Shown: one piece after another, positions 53,567-62,249 of the stretch
Numbering within the stretch: the stretch's first letter is position 1
Layout of the letters: each line of letters starts with the position of its first letter
Source of the DNA: a bacterium
GTDB taxonomy: Bacteria > Auribacterota > UBA3054
Reading direction: 5' to 3'
NCBI GenBank assembly: GCA_017616555.1
Contig: JAFZXZ010000032.1
Location: 241,862 to 305,861 of the forward strand
DNA: 64,000 bases
Position numbers and translations under genes: made by a program
The notes under the pieces: model-generated
Told to the model about the DNA's origin: nothing
Database searches by the model: none
The model's input: only the letters and a program-made list of their open reading frames with translations

Positions 53567-54670
53567 CTATTCCAACACCAAAATCGGAATTTCCGCAGGA
53601 ATTCCCAGCCTAGTCGGAAAGCCGTTCCAAAGCGAAGCGCCGTTCGTGACGAAAATGGCGGTTCCGTCCTCGTTGTAATAGAGTCCCGAGACCGCGCCGC
53701 AATTAAAGCGCTCAACGATTTTGTGCAATCCCCAGACCATCCCGCCGTGGGTGTGGCCGGAAACCAAGAGCGCCACGCCCTTTGCTTTGGCTTCCGGGCG
53801 GTAGGTGGGTTTGTGGCCCAGCAATATCACGCATTTGCCATCCGTTCCCTCAAGGGCTTTGTCAATATTTGGCTTTACTCCGCCGAAGTGGTTGGCGGCA
53901 AGGTCGGGGATGCCGGCGATGAAAAGGCCTTTCACGATTTCTTTGTTCCCATTTTCCAAAATGGGAAGGCCTAAGCTTTCCAGATAAGGTTTCCAATCCT
54001 CCCAGCCGTTGTAATATTCGTGGTTGCCGCTGACGGCGAAAACGCCAAGCGGCGCCTGCAGTTTTTTGAGCGATTTCAGTTCTTGGCCAACGTCTTCCAC
54101 TTCTCCATCCGCAAAGTCGCCGGGCATAACGATAACGTCCGGTTTGGCAGAGAGGGTGAGCTCGACGATTTTGTCAACAGATCTTTTTTTCGTCAGGCGG
54201 TCGGCGTGGATGTCTGCAACAACTGCCACTCTCAGGCCTTTCGCTTCCGGAGGAAGATTAGGGAGGCTGACTTTGTATTCCTTCACATACGGCGCCTTGA
54301 GGGCGTTGTAGAGCCCAAGAAGGCCAACTAAGAGGGCAATCACGGTCAATGATAGGTTGATATACCCTTGTGAGAAACGCACCCCGAAAAGGAAGCAGGG
54401 GAGATAAACGAGGTCTTTAATGAGAAGCAGGAAAAAGAGAATGTAAACGGAAATGTAGAGAACGCCGGCAACTGCGGTCACAAAGCCAGGGATCTTGGGA
54501 GCGAAGAACTGCGGCCCGCCCAAGAGATGGATGAGCTGGAACTTCATGGCCGCCGCCACGAGAATTATTATGATGGGGATCTTGACCGTCCAGCCGAAGT
54601 GTGACGGAAAAACGGCCCGAATTATTATGTAGAGGGCGGCCAGCCCGGAAACAATATTGACAGGAAACAT
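53567..54670 (-). CDS. Membrane-bound metallophosphoesterase
   Basis: 367 residues. Four N-terminal membrane helices (to about residue 130) precede a calcineurin-like domain with VAVVADIHAD, VIVMPGDFADG, AVSGNHEYYNG and VSGHTHGGMVWG, the complete dimetal site. It resembles YkuE/YaeI-type phosphoesterases, which are often attached to the membrane; UDP-diacylglucosamine or a phospholipid could be a substrate, but this is inference. It is the last gene of the minus-strand run from aconitase. Confidence 0.88.
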   Translation of the reverse strand: MFPVNIVSGLAALYIIIRAVFPSHFGWTVKIPIIIILVAAAMKFQLIHLLGGPQFFAPKIPGFVTAVAGVLYISVYILFFLLLIKDLVYLPCFLFGVRFSQGYINLSLTVIALLVGLLGLYNALKAPYVKEYKVSLPNLPPEAKGLRVAVVADIHADRLTKKRSVDKIVELTLSAKPDVIVMPGDFADGEVEDVGQELKSLKKLQAPLGVFAVSGNHEYYNGWEDWKPYLESLGLPILENGNKEIVKGLFIAGIPDLAANHFGGVKPNIDKALEGTDGKCVILLGHKPTYRPEAKAKGVALLVSGHTHGGMVWGLHKIVERFNCGAVSGLYYNEDGTAIFVTNGASLWNGFPTRLGIPAEIPILVLE

Positions 54671-54701
54671 GCTTTTATTTTAACTTATTTTTGGAATCAA
54701 C

Positions 54702-55646
54702 TTACTCGACGCAGTCATCGTGCTCCTGGACGAACTCGAGCTCGAAATCCATAGTGTCGAGTTTTTCCAGAGTCTTAAGATATTCGTCAAAAGATAAGCG
54801 GTCTTTGAGTTCGGGATATTTTGCCGACTGGAAGGTCGGGAAGTACTGGCACATCAGGCTGAAGCCGAAAGGAATCTTTCCTTCATCGTCCGCAAACTCT
54901 TTTTTCAGCATGTCCATGACCGCCAGGGAATTTTCGACCGCGTTGGGCAGAACGAGGTGACGGACGATCATGCCTTTTGTCATATAGCCGTCCTTGTCAT
55001 AGGAAAATACTTTCGTCTGTCGCCACATTTCTTTCAGGGCAAGGATATTCTTTTCGGGATAGTCTTCGGCGTAGGAGTACTTTTTCGCGAGCGCGTTGAT
55101 TTGGTATTTGGCGTCGGGGAGATAGATGTCAACGACGCCCTCCAGGGCTTTCAAAACTTCGAGAGATTCATAGCCGCCGCAGTTGTAGAGCAGGGGAAGA
55201 TCCATGCCTTTTTCGCGCGCCAGATAAAGCGCTTTCAGGGCGGGCAGGATCTGGGGAGTGGGAGTGACGAAGTTGATGTTTTTGGCGCCCCGCTTCTGCA
55301 GTTTCAGCATTTCCTCGGCCAATTCCTCAACGGTCATGAATTTGCCGTTGCCGTTGTGGCTGAAGGCGAAGTTCTGGCAAAAGACGCAGCGCAGGTTGCA
55401 GCCGGAAAAAAAGATTGTGCCGGAGCCTTTTGCTTCTACGCCTTCAGTTAGGCCTGTTCCGGAAAGAGGCGGTTCCTCGCCGAAGTGCAGGTTGCAGCAG
55501 AAGACTTTCAGTTTGTCGGTAAGTCCGCAGGCGCCGACTTCGCCCTCCTTCCTTTTTGCCTTGCAAACCCTCGGGCAGAGCAGGCAGGGGGAGGAGAGTT
55601 CTTCGATTTTAGCTATCGCTTCTTTCAGGCGGTCAAGAGCGGTCAT
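54702..55646 (-). CDS. Radical SAM protein, PflA/AmmeMemoRadiSam-related
   Basis: 314 residues. The radical SAM cluster is C-x3-C-x2-C in FFSGCNLRCVFCQNFAFSH. An N-terminal Cys set (LSSPCLLCPRVCKAKRKEG) may bind another cluster. GAKNINFVTPTPQILPAL and YNCGGYESLEVLKALEGVVD are typical of the COG1313 group of PflA-like proteins. The substrate protein is unknown. Its start lies 14 bases inside the end of the proteasome-like gene, so the two are translated together. Confidence 0.85.
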   Translation of the reverse strand: MTALDRLKEAIAKIEELSSPCLLCPRVCKAKRKEGEVGACGLTDKLKVFCCNLHFGEEPPLSGTGLTEGVEAKGSGTIFFSGCNLRCVFCQNFAFSHNGNGKFMTVEELAEEMLKLQKRGAKNINFVTPTPQILPALKALYLAREKGMDLPLLYNCGGYESLEVLKALEGVVDIYLPDAKYQINALAKKYSYAEDYPEKNILALKEMWRQTKVFSYDKDGYMTKGMIVRHLVLPNAVENSLAVMDMLKKEFADDEGKIPFGFSLMCQYFPTFQSAKYPELKDRLSFDEYLKTLEKLDTMDFELEFVQEHDDCVE

Positions 55647-56388
55647 TATAGGCGAACTGCTTTCTTTCGATCCAGTCTGAGCCTTTCGGGGTCAGAAGCA
55701 GGACGTCGATGGGGCCGCCGACGTTCTTGGGGCGCATCTGGAAGCGCTGCATGCTGGCGGTGATGTCAACGGCGGTCTCGCAGAAATCTATGGCGTCGAT
55801 TAGCGGCATGACGTCCCAGCCGATGGCATAGTTGGGGAGTTCTGTTATCATTGGTTTGCCTTCCTTGTCGGACTGTCCGCTGGGAATGAGAGATCTGGAC
55901 TGCAGAAGGCGCGACATGATGTCGCCCTGCCCGCCCCAGGAAGTTCCGTAAATGATATCGCCGTTCCTTTCGTTCGTGTTGAGGCGCTGGATGATGTTGT
56001 GCGAGACCTGGCAATGATAGACGTGCGGGACGGAGACGCCGTTCTCAAGGGCGTAGCCGGCCACGTGGAAACTTGTGTTGGCCTTAGGATAACGGGAGCT
56101 CATGAAGCGCATGAGATTGCTGACAACGTCCATGATGCCGTCGCCCTGGTTGTTGGCTTCCTCTTCGAAGAGACGAATGGCGTGGCTGACGGGCTTGCCG
56201 TCAAGTATTGTGTCGCCGAAGGCGGAAATGCCGACTCCCTGGTTTTCCAAAAAGAAAAGCTTGTCGCAGTTGTCGGAGACGACGATCTCGACTTCAGGCA
56301 TATCTCCGCTTTTGCCTCTGGCGGTCTGACGGCTGTCGGCAGCCATGACGATCCCTTCCGGGACATAGGTCGTTATAACAAATGACAT
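55633..56388 (-). CDS. Proteasome-like Ntn-hydrolase candidate
   Basis: 251 residues. The start MSFVITTYVPEGIVMAADSR aligns with the N-terminus of proteasome beta, HslV and Anbu. If Met1 is removed, Ser becomes residue 1 and the Asp of AADSR becomes residue 17, as in the catalytic Thr1/Asp17 arrangement. DKLFFLENQGVGISAFGD fits the strand carrying Lys33 and the following Gly-rich turn. The nucleophile would be Ser rather than Thr. Bacterial self-compartmentalised proteases of the Anbu type are possible relatives. It is located between gpsA and the radical SAM gene. The fold call is from pattern only. Confidence 0.6.
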   Translation of the reverse strand: MSFVITTYVPEGIVMAADSRQTARGKSGDMPEVEIVVSDNCDKLFFLENQGVGISAFGDTILDGKPVSHAIRLFEEEANNQGDGIMDVVSNLMRFMSSRYPKANTSFHVAGYALENGVSVPHVYHCQVSHNIIQRLNTNERNGDIIYGTSWGGQGDIMSRLLQSRSLIPSGQSDKEGKPMITELPNYAIGWDVMPLIDAIDFCETAVDITASMQRFQMRPKNVGGPIDVLLLTPKGSDWIERKQFAYNDRS

Positions 56389-56392
56389 AATC

Positions 56393-57484
56393 TTAGCTAA
56401 GTTTCAAGGTTATTCTGGTTCTCAGGGCCTGCAGTTTCAGCCAGCGCATGATGGGGCTGCCGGTGTGCGATTCGGATTTCAGGTCCCTCAGCATTAGTTC
56501 CGTGACGAGGGAATGGAAATCCTTGCCTTCGTAGAGAACGCTGTAAATGGCGGAAGTAAGGGGCATACTTATGTTGTATCTTTCCGCAAGCTTGTGCACG
56601 CACTCAGCGTTGCGGTAGCCTTCCACAACGCCTGCGGAAGCTTTGAGAGCTTCCTCGACGCTCATGCCTTTCACGAGGTTCATGCCGAAGGTGTAGTTGC
56701 GGCCCATGTTGCAAGTCGTCATCAGGTCGCCGATGCCGGCCAAGCCGATGAAGGACTCTACCTGGGCGCCCATGGCGACGCCGAAGCGCATCATCTCAAC
56801 CAATCCTCTCGTCACAAGGGCGGACTTGGTGTTAGTGCCGAACTCCATGCCGTCCACGGCGCCGGCCGCGATGGCGATGATGTTCTTTAATGTGCCGCAG
56901 AGCTCGACGCCTATTATGTCGCTGTTGGTGTAAACTCTCAGGTGCTCATTGGAGAAGACCTGCTGGACAAAGGCGGCCAATTGCGGGATCTTGGAAGCGA
57001 CCGTTACGGCGGCTGGCATTTTCCTCGCGACTTGGGCGGCGTGGCTCGGGCCGGAAAGGCAGGAGACGTGCTTGCATTTCGTCTCTTCCTCGATGATCTC
57101 GCTCATGCGTTTCAAAAAGATGCCGTCCGTCTCGATGCCTTTGGCGACCGTAACGATGGGGTAGGGTTCCTTCATCGCTTCACCCAGTTGATGGGAGACG
57201 CTGCGCATGAACTGCGAAGGTGAGGCCATGACGAGAAGCCTAGCATCTTTTACTGCTTCTTCCAAACTGTTGGTGAATTCCAGCGTTTCCGGCAGGGGAA
57301 TGCCTGGCAGGAATTTGTAGTTCATACGTTCCTTTGCCATTTCCCTGGTGTACTCCGGGAAAGCGCCCCAGAGCATGACGCGGTAACCGTTCTCAAGAAG
57401 GGTGAGCGCGATGGCGGTTCCCCAGGCTCCGTCTCCTATTACGGAGACCTTCATGCCTTTCTGCGGTTTGGTATAGTCGATCAT
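56393..57484 (-). CDS. gpsA: Glycerol-3-phosphate dehydrogenase [NAD(P)+]
   Basis: 363 residues from the ATG at 57484; an internal ATG at 57454 gives the more usual length of 353 and has a GAAAGG upstream, so the start is open. The NAD motif is VSVIGDGAWGTAIALTLLE, followed by LSGPSHAAQVARKMPAAVT, ELCGTLKNIIAIAAG (catalytic Lys) and GLAGIGDLMTTC. It makes sn-glycerol-3-phosphate, the backbone for phospholipids used by the acyltransferases in this window. It follows queD by 8 bases. Confidence 0.95.
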   Translation of the reverse strand: MIDYTKPQKGMKVSVIGDGAWGTAIALTLLENGYRVMLWGAFPEYTREMAKERMNYKFLPGIPLPETLEFTNSLEEAVKDARLLVMASPSQFMRSVSHQLGEAMKEPYPIVTVAKGIETDGIFLKRMSEIIEEETKCKHVSCLSGPSHAAQVARKMPAAVTVASKIPQLAAFVQQVFSNEHLRVYTNSDIIGVELCGTLKNIIAIAAGAVDGMEFGTNTKSALVTRGLVEMMRFGVAMGAQVESFIGLAGIGDLMTTCNMGRNYTFGMNLVKGMSVEEALKASAGVVEGYRNAECVHKLAERYNISMPLTSAIYSVLYEGKDFHSLVTELMLRDLKSESHTGSPIMRWLKLQALRTRITLKLS

Positions 57485-57492
57485 AGTTTTGA

Positions 57493-57873
57493 TTATTTTT
57501 TTGTTGAGTAGGCAACGCAGCAGTCCTGCGCTTCCCACAAGGTAACGCTTTCAAGTTTTATTCCGTCCCGGGTTTTCGCAACGGGAGATTCCAGTTCGTC
57601 GTAGATCCACTTTGCGACCGCTTCGCAAGTCGCGTTTCCCGAAAAGGAGGGAATATCGTTCAGATTGGCGTGGTCGAGTTTGGAGAGAACGAGTTCGTCT
57701 ATCAGCTTTTTCAGCTCCTCAAAATCGACGACCATGGCGCAGTCATTGAGCGTTTCGGAAGAGACGCAGACGACGAGCTTCCAGTTGTGGCCGTGAAGCG
57801 GCTCCACGCAGCCGTTTTTGAATCTGACGGCGTGGGCAGCGCTGAAATTTGCTTTGACTTTGAGCTGGTACAT
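57493..57873 (-). CDS. queD: 6-carboxy-5,6,7,8-tetrahydropterin synthase
   Basis: 126 residues of the PTPS/QueD family. Zinc ligands are FSAAHAVRF (His) and LHGHNWKLVV (two His). The catalytic Cys lies in KNGCVEPLHGH, and the C-terminal part shows LDHANLNDI and a Glu near the end (ESVTLWEAQ). It converts 7,8-dihydroneopterin triphosphate to the queuosine precursor CPH4. Together with queH at 16637 it shows a queuosine pathway. It lies 2 bases after the aconitase stop. Confidence 0.92.
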   Translation of the reverse strand: MYQLKVKANFSAAHAVRFKNGCVEPLHGHNWKLVVCVSSETLNDCAMVVDFEELKKLIDELVLSKLDHANLNDIPSFSGNATCEAVAKWIYDELESPVAKTRDGIKLESVTLWEAQDCCVAYSTKK

Positions 57874-57875
57874 GC

Positions 57876-59807
57876 TTACTTTGCGGCGAAAAGGTTCAGC
57901 TTTCCGCCGGCTAGGATCGTTTCGATATCTTTTGCGGTGAGGGAATGGGAGAGAGTAATTTCTTTCCCGTCTTCGGTTGCCGCGATTAATGGCTGCCCAA
58001 CCTTTAGCTGAGATCTCACGTCCTTGATCATGACCTTTTCGGAGGCTCTCAATTTCTCAAGATCTTCTTCTTTCACGGTGAGAGGCAGTATGCCGAAGTT
58101 TATGAGATTGGCGGAATGTATCCTCTCGAAGGAAAGCGCGATGACAGCCTTGACGCCAAGGTACATCGGGCAGATGGCGGCATGCTCTCTGGAACTTCCC
58201 TGGCCGTAGGATAGGCCGGATAAGATTATTCCGTGGCGTCCGGAATTCTTAACTTTCAAAGCTCTTTCGTAGAAAGTTTCTTTGCCTTCCTCGTTGAAGC
58301 AGTTGAAGACGTATTTGGCGTATTCAGGAATGTTGGACCTGAACTTCATGAAAGCTCCGGCCGGCATGATGTGGTCGGTCGTGATCTTGTCGCCGAGTTT
58401 TATAAGGATCTCGCCGTCGAGGTTTTCCGGCAGGGGAGAGTTCTTGGGCGGTTCGCCGATAGTCGAGGCTCTTCTGATTTCCGGCCTTCTTCTGGGAGGC
58501 GGAACCACGAGCCAATCGTCGTGGTCGTAATGTTCAGGCTCTTCGATCTGGGGATACTTGATGACGTCCTGTTTCCTGGGATCGACGATCTCGCCGCAGA
58601 TGGCGGCCATTACGGCGGTCTCGGGGCTGGCGAGGAAGACCAGATCATTTGGAGTTCCCGTACGGCCGGAGAAGTTGCGGTTGAAAGTTCTGACGGAAAC
58701 TATTCCTTCGGCAGGGGAGCAGCCCTGACCGATGCAGGGGCCGCAAGCCGATTCCAAGATCCTCGCGCCGGCCGTAAGGAAAGTCGAAAGCGAGCCGTCG
58801 CGGTCGATCATCTGCATGACCTGCCGGCTTCCGGGAGCTATGAGGAAGCTGACGTCCGGATGCACTCTCCTGCCTCTCAGCATGTTGGCGGCTATGGTTA
58901 GGTCGCGGTAGGAACTGTTGGTGCAGGAGCCCACTATGACTTGGCCTACCTTGGTGCCTTCCACTTCGGAAATGCTTTTCACGTTGTCAGGGGAAGGGGA
59001 CATGGCGACCAAAGGCTCAAGCGAAGCCAGGTCTATCTCGATCACTCTGTCGTAAGAAGCGTTCTCGTCGGGAAGCAATTCCGTGAAGTCGTTGGGGCGG
59101 CCCTGGGCCGTCAGGAATTCCTTGGTCCTTTCATCGGAGGGGAAGACGCTGGTCGTGACGCCCAGTTCGGCGCCCATGTTGGTGATCGTCGCCCGCTGCG
59201 GGACAGTCAGAGTTTTTACGCCGGGGCCGAAGTATTCGACTATGCAGCCGACGTTGCCTTTGGTCGTAAGGATGGAGAGAAGCTTTAAAATAACGTCTTT
59301 GGCGGAGACCCACTCGGGCAGGGAATTGGTGAGCTTGACGCCTATCACTTTCGGCCACTTAACGGTGAAGGGTTCGCCTCCCATGGCGAGGGCGACGTCA
59401 AGGCCTCCCGCTCCGATGGCTAGCATTCCCAAACCTCCGCCCGTCGGCGTATGGGAATCTGACCCAAGGAGCGTTTTGCCAGGCTTTCCGAAGCGCTCAA
59501 GATGGACTTGGTGGCAGATCCCGTTACCGGGGAGAGAACACTTTATGCCGAATCTTCCGGCGACCGATCTCAAATAGAGATGGTCGTTCATGTTGTTGGG
59601 CCCCATCTGGGCGGTGTTGTGGTCGATGTAGGAAAGGGAGAGCTCGGTCTCGACTTTATCTTTTCCCAGCGCCTCGAACTCAAGGTAGGCCATGGTACCG
59701 GTCGCGTCCTGCGTCAAAGTCTGGTCGATCTTTATGCTGACGGAAGCGCCCGCTTTCTTTTCGCCGGAGACGAGGTGGGTGGAAAGAATTTTTTCAGTGA
59801 CGTTCAT
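57876..59807 (-). CDS. Aconitate hydratase (aconitase)
   Basis: 643 residues. The 4Fe-4S cysteines are in VGSCTNSSYRD and ESACGPCIGQGCSP. Active-site blocks are LLGSDSHTPTGGGLGMLAIG and YGQGSSREHAAICPMYLGVK, and the swivel domain follows the linker near EEPEHYDHDD. This single-chain form of about 640 residues is the type also seen in some anaerobes and PVC bacteria; it isomerises citrate and isocitrate. It heads a six-gene minus-strand unit under an extended -10 promoter. Confidence 0.93.
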   Translation of the reverse strand: MNVTEKILSTHLVSGEKKAGASVSIKIDQTLTQDATGTMAYLEFEALGKDKVETELSLSYIDHNTAQMGPNNMNDHLYLRSVAGRFGIKCSLPGNGICHQVHLERFGKPGKTLLGSDSHTPTGGGLGMLAIGAGGLDVALAMGGEPFTVKWPKVIGVKLTNSLPEWVSAKDVILKLLSILTTKGNVGCIVEYFGPGVKTLTVPQRATITNMGAELGVTTSVFPSDERTKEFLTAQGRPNDFTELLPDENASYDRVIEIDLASLEPLVAMSPSPDNVKSISEVEGTKVGQVIVGSCTNSSYRDLTIAANMLRGRRVHPDVSFLIAPGSRQVMQMIDRDGSLSTFLTAGARILESACGPCIGQGCSPAEGIVSVRTFNRNFSGRTGTPNDLVFLASPETAVMAAICGEIVDPRKQDVIKYPQIEEPEHYDHDDWLVVPPPRRRPEIRRASTIGEPPKNSPLPENLDGEILIKLGDKITTDHIMPAGAFMKFRSNIPEYAKYVFNCFNEEGKETFYERALKVKNSGRHGIILSGLSYGQGSSREHAAICPMYLGVKAVIALSFERIHSANLINFGILPLTVKEEDLEKLRASEKVMIKDVRSQLKVGQPLIAATEDGKEITLSHSLTAKDIETILAGGKLNLFAAK

Positions 59808-59839
59808 AAGTCAAAATAATGAAGCTAATTAATCTTATT

Positions 59840-59848
59840 ATTATAGCA
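59840..59848 (-). promoter_or_regulatory. Extended -10 promoter of the aconitase operon
   Basis: On the minus strand TGCTATAAT lies 32 bases before the aconitase ATG. It faces away from a second TGCTATAAT serving the divergent gene at 59943. Confidence 0.6.
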
Positions 59849-59905
59849 ATTTTCATTTGAGCTCATCCCCAATGTGAGAGATCGGGGCGCGACATGGGGC
59901 GGGGT

Positions 59906-59934
59906 TTGGAATTTGGGCCGATAACTGCTATAAT
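59906..59934 (+). promoter_or_regulatory. Promoter immediately before the membrane-protein gene at 59943
   Basis: -35 TTGGAA (59906-59911), 17-base spacer, extended -10 TGCTATAAT (ends 59934). Only 8 bases separate the box from the ATG, and there is no ribosome binding site, so the mRNA would start at or next to the start codon. Confidence 0.65.
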
Positions 59935-59942
59935 AAATAAAT

Positions 59943-61241
59943 ATGTTAACTTATCTGTTCAGTAATGATAAGGTCCGCCTGAAATGGAGCGACATCGTTG
60001 TCGCTCTGCTCTTTTTCGTCTTCGGGCTTTTCATATTCACCCAGATGTACCGCATTCAGGTGGATATGTTCTGGCATTTGCGCTCCATGACCATCGTTAT
60101 TTTCGACAAGGCGAATCTTTTCAGGCCCAGTTACGACGCCATGACCAGAATTGCGACCTATGTTCTGGGCTTCTTCTCAAGGAGCGGATGCGTTCTCGGC
60201 TATGTCTGTTTCCTCTCCCTGATGCTTTCCTTGAAATACCTTGTTCTTAGATGCGTTTCCATAGATTATCTCTCCAGGCAGGGAAAGGGAGAGCGGGCTG
60301 AGCTTTGGCTTTTCCGCACCGCATTGATACTGCTTTGCCTGGGCGGACATCTGATCGCTTTCCCGCAGATGGTCTCCGGATATTGGCAGGCGGACGTTCT
60401 GAGACTGAACGTCTGGCACAATCCCACCACCGTGGCCGTCATGCCGTTCGGCATCCTTCTTTTTTATTTCGGATTCCTTACGCTCAGGGAAAGGACTTTT
60501 AAGAATTTTGCGATCCTGGCGGTTCTGATTATGCTGAACTTCTTTTCCAAGCCGAGCTACATTCTGGCCTGGGCGCCCGCGATATTTTTTTCTTTCACTT
60601 TCATCAAGGTCGACGGCGAGGGGAATTTTTCCTTTGTCTTTTCCTTTAAGCGTCTTCTTGTCGCCTGCGCCGTGGTCATTCCCGTCCTTATTGGGATCTT
60701 TTTGATGAAGCACGCTACGAAGAGCATGAGGGAAGGAGTGGTCATATCGGTACTTTACGCCATCCAGAGCCACATGCTCCACATCGACTTCGACCGCAAC
60801 CTTAATCTGATCGCGGAGCGTCTTCTAGGGGCCAGTGTCGGCGCTGCCAAAGGCTGCTGGCAGACTTTCTGGTACCTTGTGTTTTACAAGCCGCTGACCC
60901 TTGTCTGCGGCCTGGCTTTCCCGGCCGCCGCCTTCTTCATTTCCAAAAGGAAAAAGGACGGGCTTATGGTTTTCGCCTGGCTGACTCTGTTCGTCTCCTT
61001 CGCCATCGCCTACACTTTGAGCCAGAGCACGGTCCACAGGACGCATTTGAACTTCACCTGGCAGATCCCGGTGGCAGTGGCCACGCTTTTTTTCGCCTCG
61101 CTTCTGAATTTCTTTTCGGAGGAGGACAATTTTCCCAAAATGAGCTGGCCTGCGGCTCTGACTGTCGGATTGTTCCTTCTTCATGCTTATTCCGGTCTGC
61201 TTTACCTGCAGCGCCTCATCTTCATATGGAGCTGGAGGTAG
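59943..61241 (+). CDS. Polytopic membrane protein, possibly GT-C-like
   Basis: 432 residues with about ten to eleven membrane helices. A conserved-looking external loop after helix 1 contains an Asp (YRIQVDMFWHLRSM), and others hold VSGYWQADVLRLNVWHNPTT. Size, topology and neighbours (a CBM-like protein, a GT2-GtrA glycosyltransferase, gmd) fit a lipid-linked-sugar glycosyltransferase or polysaccharide polymerase. No sequence motif proves this. The start sits directly after an extended -10 promoter. Confidence 0.6.
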   Translation: MLTYLFSNDKVRLKWSDIVVALLFFVFGLFIFTQMYRIQVDMFWHLRSMTIVIFDKANLFRPSYDAMTRIATYVLGFFSRSGCVLGYVCFLSLMLSLKYLVLRCVSIDYLSRQGKGERAELWLFRTALILLCLGGHLIAFPQMVSGYWQADVLRLNVWHNPTTVAVMPFGILLFYFGFLTLRERTFKNFAILAVLIMLNFFSKPSYILAWAPAIFFSFTFIKVDGEGNFSFVFSFKRLLVACAVVIPVLIGIFLMKHATKSMREGVVISVLYAIQSHMLHIDFDRNLNLIAERLLGASVGAAKGCWQTFWYLVFYKPLTLVCGLAFPAAAFFISKRKKDGLMVFAWLTLFVSFAIAYTLSQSTVHRTHLNFTWQIPVAVATLFFASLLNFFSEEDNFPKMSWPAALTVGLFLLHAYSGLLYLQRLIFIWSWR

Positions 61242-61244
61242 AAC

Positions 61245-62246
61245 ATGAAAAAAGCATTGGTATTATTAGCGGGAGTAGCGGCGATCTACGTTCTTTATGT
61301 TTTCACTTACCGTCCCAATCTGCTTTCCAACGGCTGCTTCGCCAGGGGACAGGCACACTGGCAGTTCGCTAAGACGAGCGACGCCAAACTGATCGTTCCT
61401 GAGGACATGGGCGATGAACCATATATCGCGATAAACCCCGGCGGGGAGGTCTGTCAATTTTTCCTTTCTGGCCTTGTTCCAAGCCAGATATGCGAAACAA
61501 GCTTTGAGGCACGCGCCAAGAACGCTTTCGGGCGCCTGACCTTCAGACTTGATAATCACACTCACGCGGTCATAGCAGTTACCAACACAGAGTGGCAGAC
61601 TGTGAAGTTCCTTTTTCCAATCTTTGAATACGCTGACAAACGTTCCTTCAGGCTTGTGGCTGGGAAGAATTCCGGTATAGATGTCCGCAACCTTTCCTTG
61701 AGGCGAGCCGTTCCAACTGCAAAATACGAATTGTACGCTATATCAGGCGTGCTCGTCACCAACCTGGTCGCGAACGGCGATTTCTCAAATGGAACTGAAG
61801 GCTGGACAGGTATTGATGAAAACGATTTCCGTTCCTTTGACAAACGCGGCGTGCCGACTTTGATGTTCGATCAGTCCAGCAACGTTCTTTTGACGGCCTC
61901 CCAGAAAGTTAAAATAAAGAAAGGCGTTCCTTACATCGTAAGCGTTGACGCTCTGATGGATGACAACCGCCCGGTGGCCAGAATAGCCAACGTCCGCTGC
62001 ACCTACAACGACGTAAGACCCAGGAGCGTGGAGCTGAAGTTCAACAGCAACACCAGGGGAGCTTGGGTAAGAGGCAGCAACAAGATTACGCCTTTGGAAG
62101 ATTGTGAGCTGACCATCAACCTGAGGTGCGAGCACAGCAGAGGCAAGAAGCCTGGGAAAGTTTATTTCCACGGCGTAAAAGTTTACCCTGCCGATGAACT
62201 TCCCAAACCGGATCCTGTCAAGATCCCCATTACCAAAAAACAGTAA
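61245..62246 (+). CDS. Membrane-anchored protein with two CBM-like beta-sandwich modules
   Basis: 333 residues with an N-terminal membrane helix (ALVLLAGVAAIYVLYVFTYR). Two modules open with similar blocks, NLLSNGCFARGQAHWQF and NLVANGDFSNGTEGWTG, the usual start of CBM4/9-like carbohydrate-binding domains, with FEARAKNAFGRLTF and YIVSVDALMDDNRPVARI as following strands. It probably binds a glycan at the cell envelope. It sits 3 bases after the membrane-protein gene and 3 before the glycosyltransferase gene. Confidence 0.68.
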   Translation: MKKALVLLAGVAAIYVLYVFTYRPNLLSNGCFARGQAHWQFAKTSDAKLIVPEDMGDEPYIAINPGGEVCQFFLSGLVPSQICETSFEARAKNAFGRLTFRLDNHTHAVIAVTNTEWQTVKFLFPIFEYADKRSFRLVAGKNSGIDVRNLSLRRAVPTAKYELYAISGVLVTNLVANGDFSNGTEGWTGIDENDFRSFDKRGVPTLMFDQSSNVLLTASQKVKIKKGVPYIVSVDALMDDNRPVARIANVRCTYNDVRPRSVELKFNSNTRGAWVRGSNKITPLEDCELTINLRCEHSRGKKPGKVYFHGVKVYPADELPKPDPVKIPITKKQ

Positions 62247-62249
62247 ACT

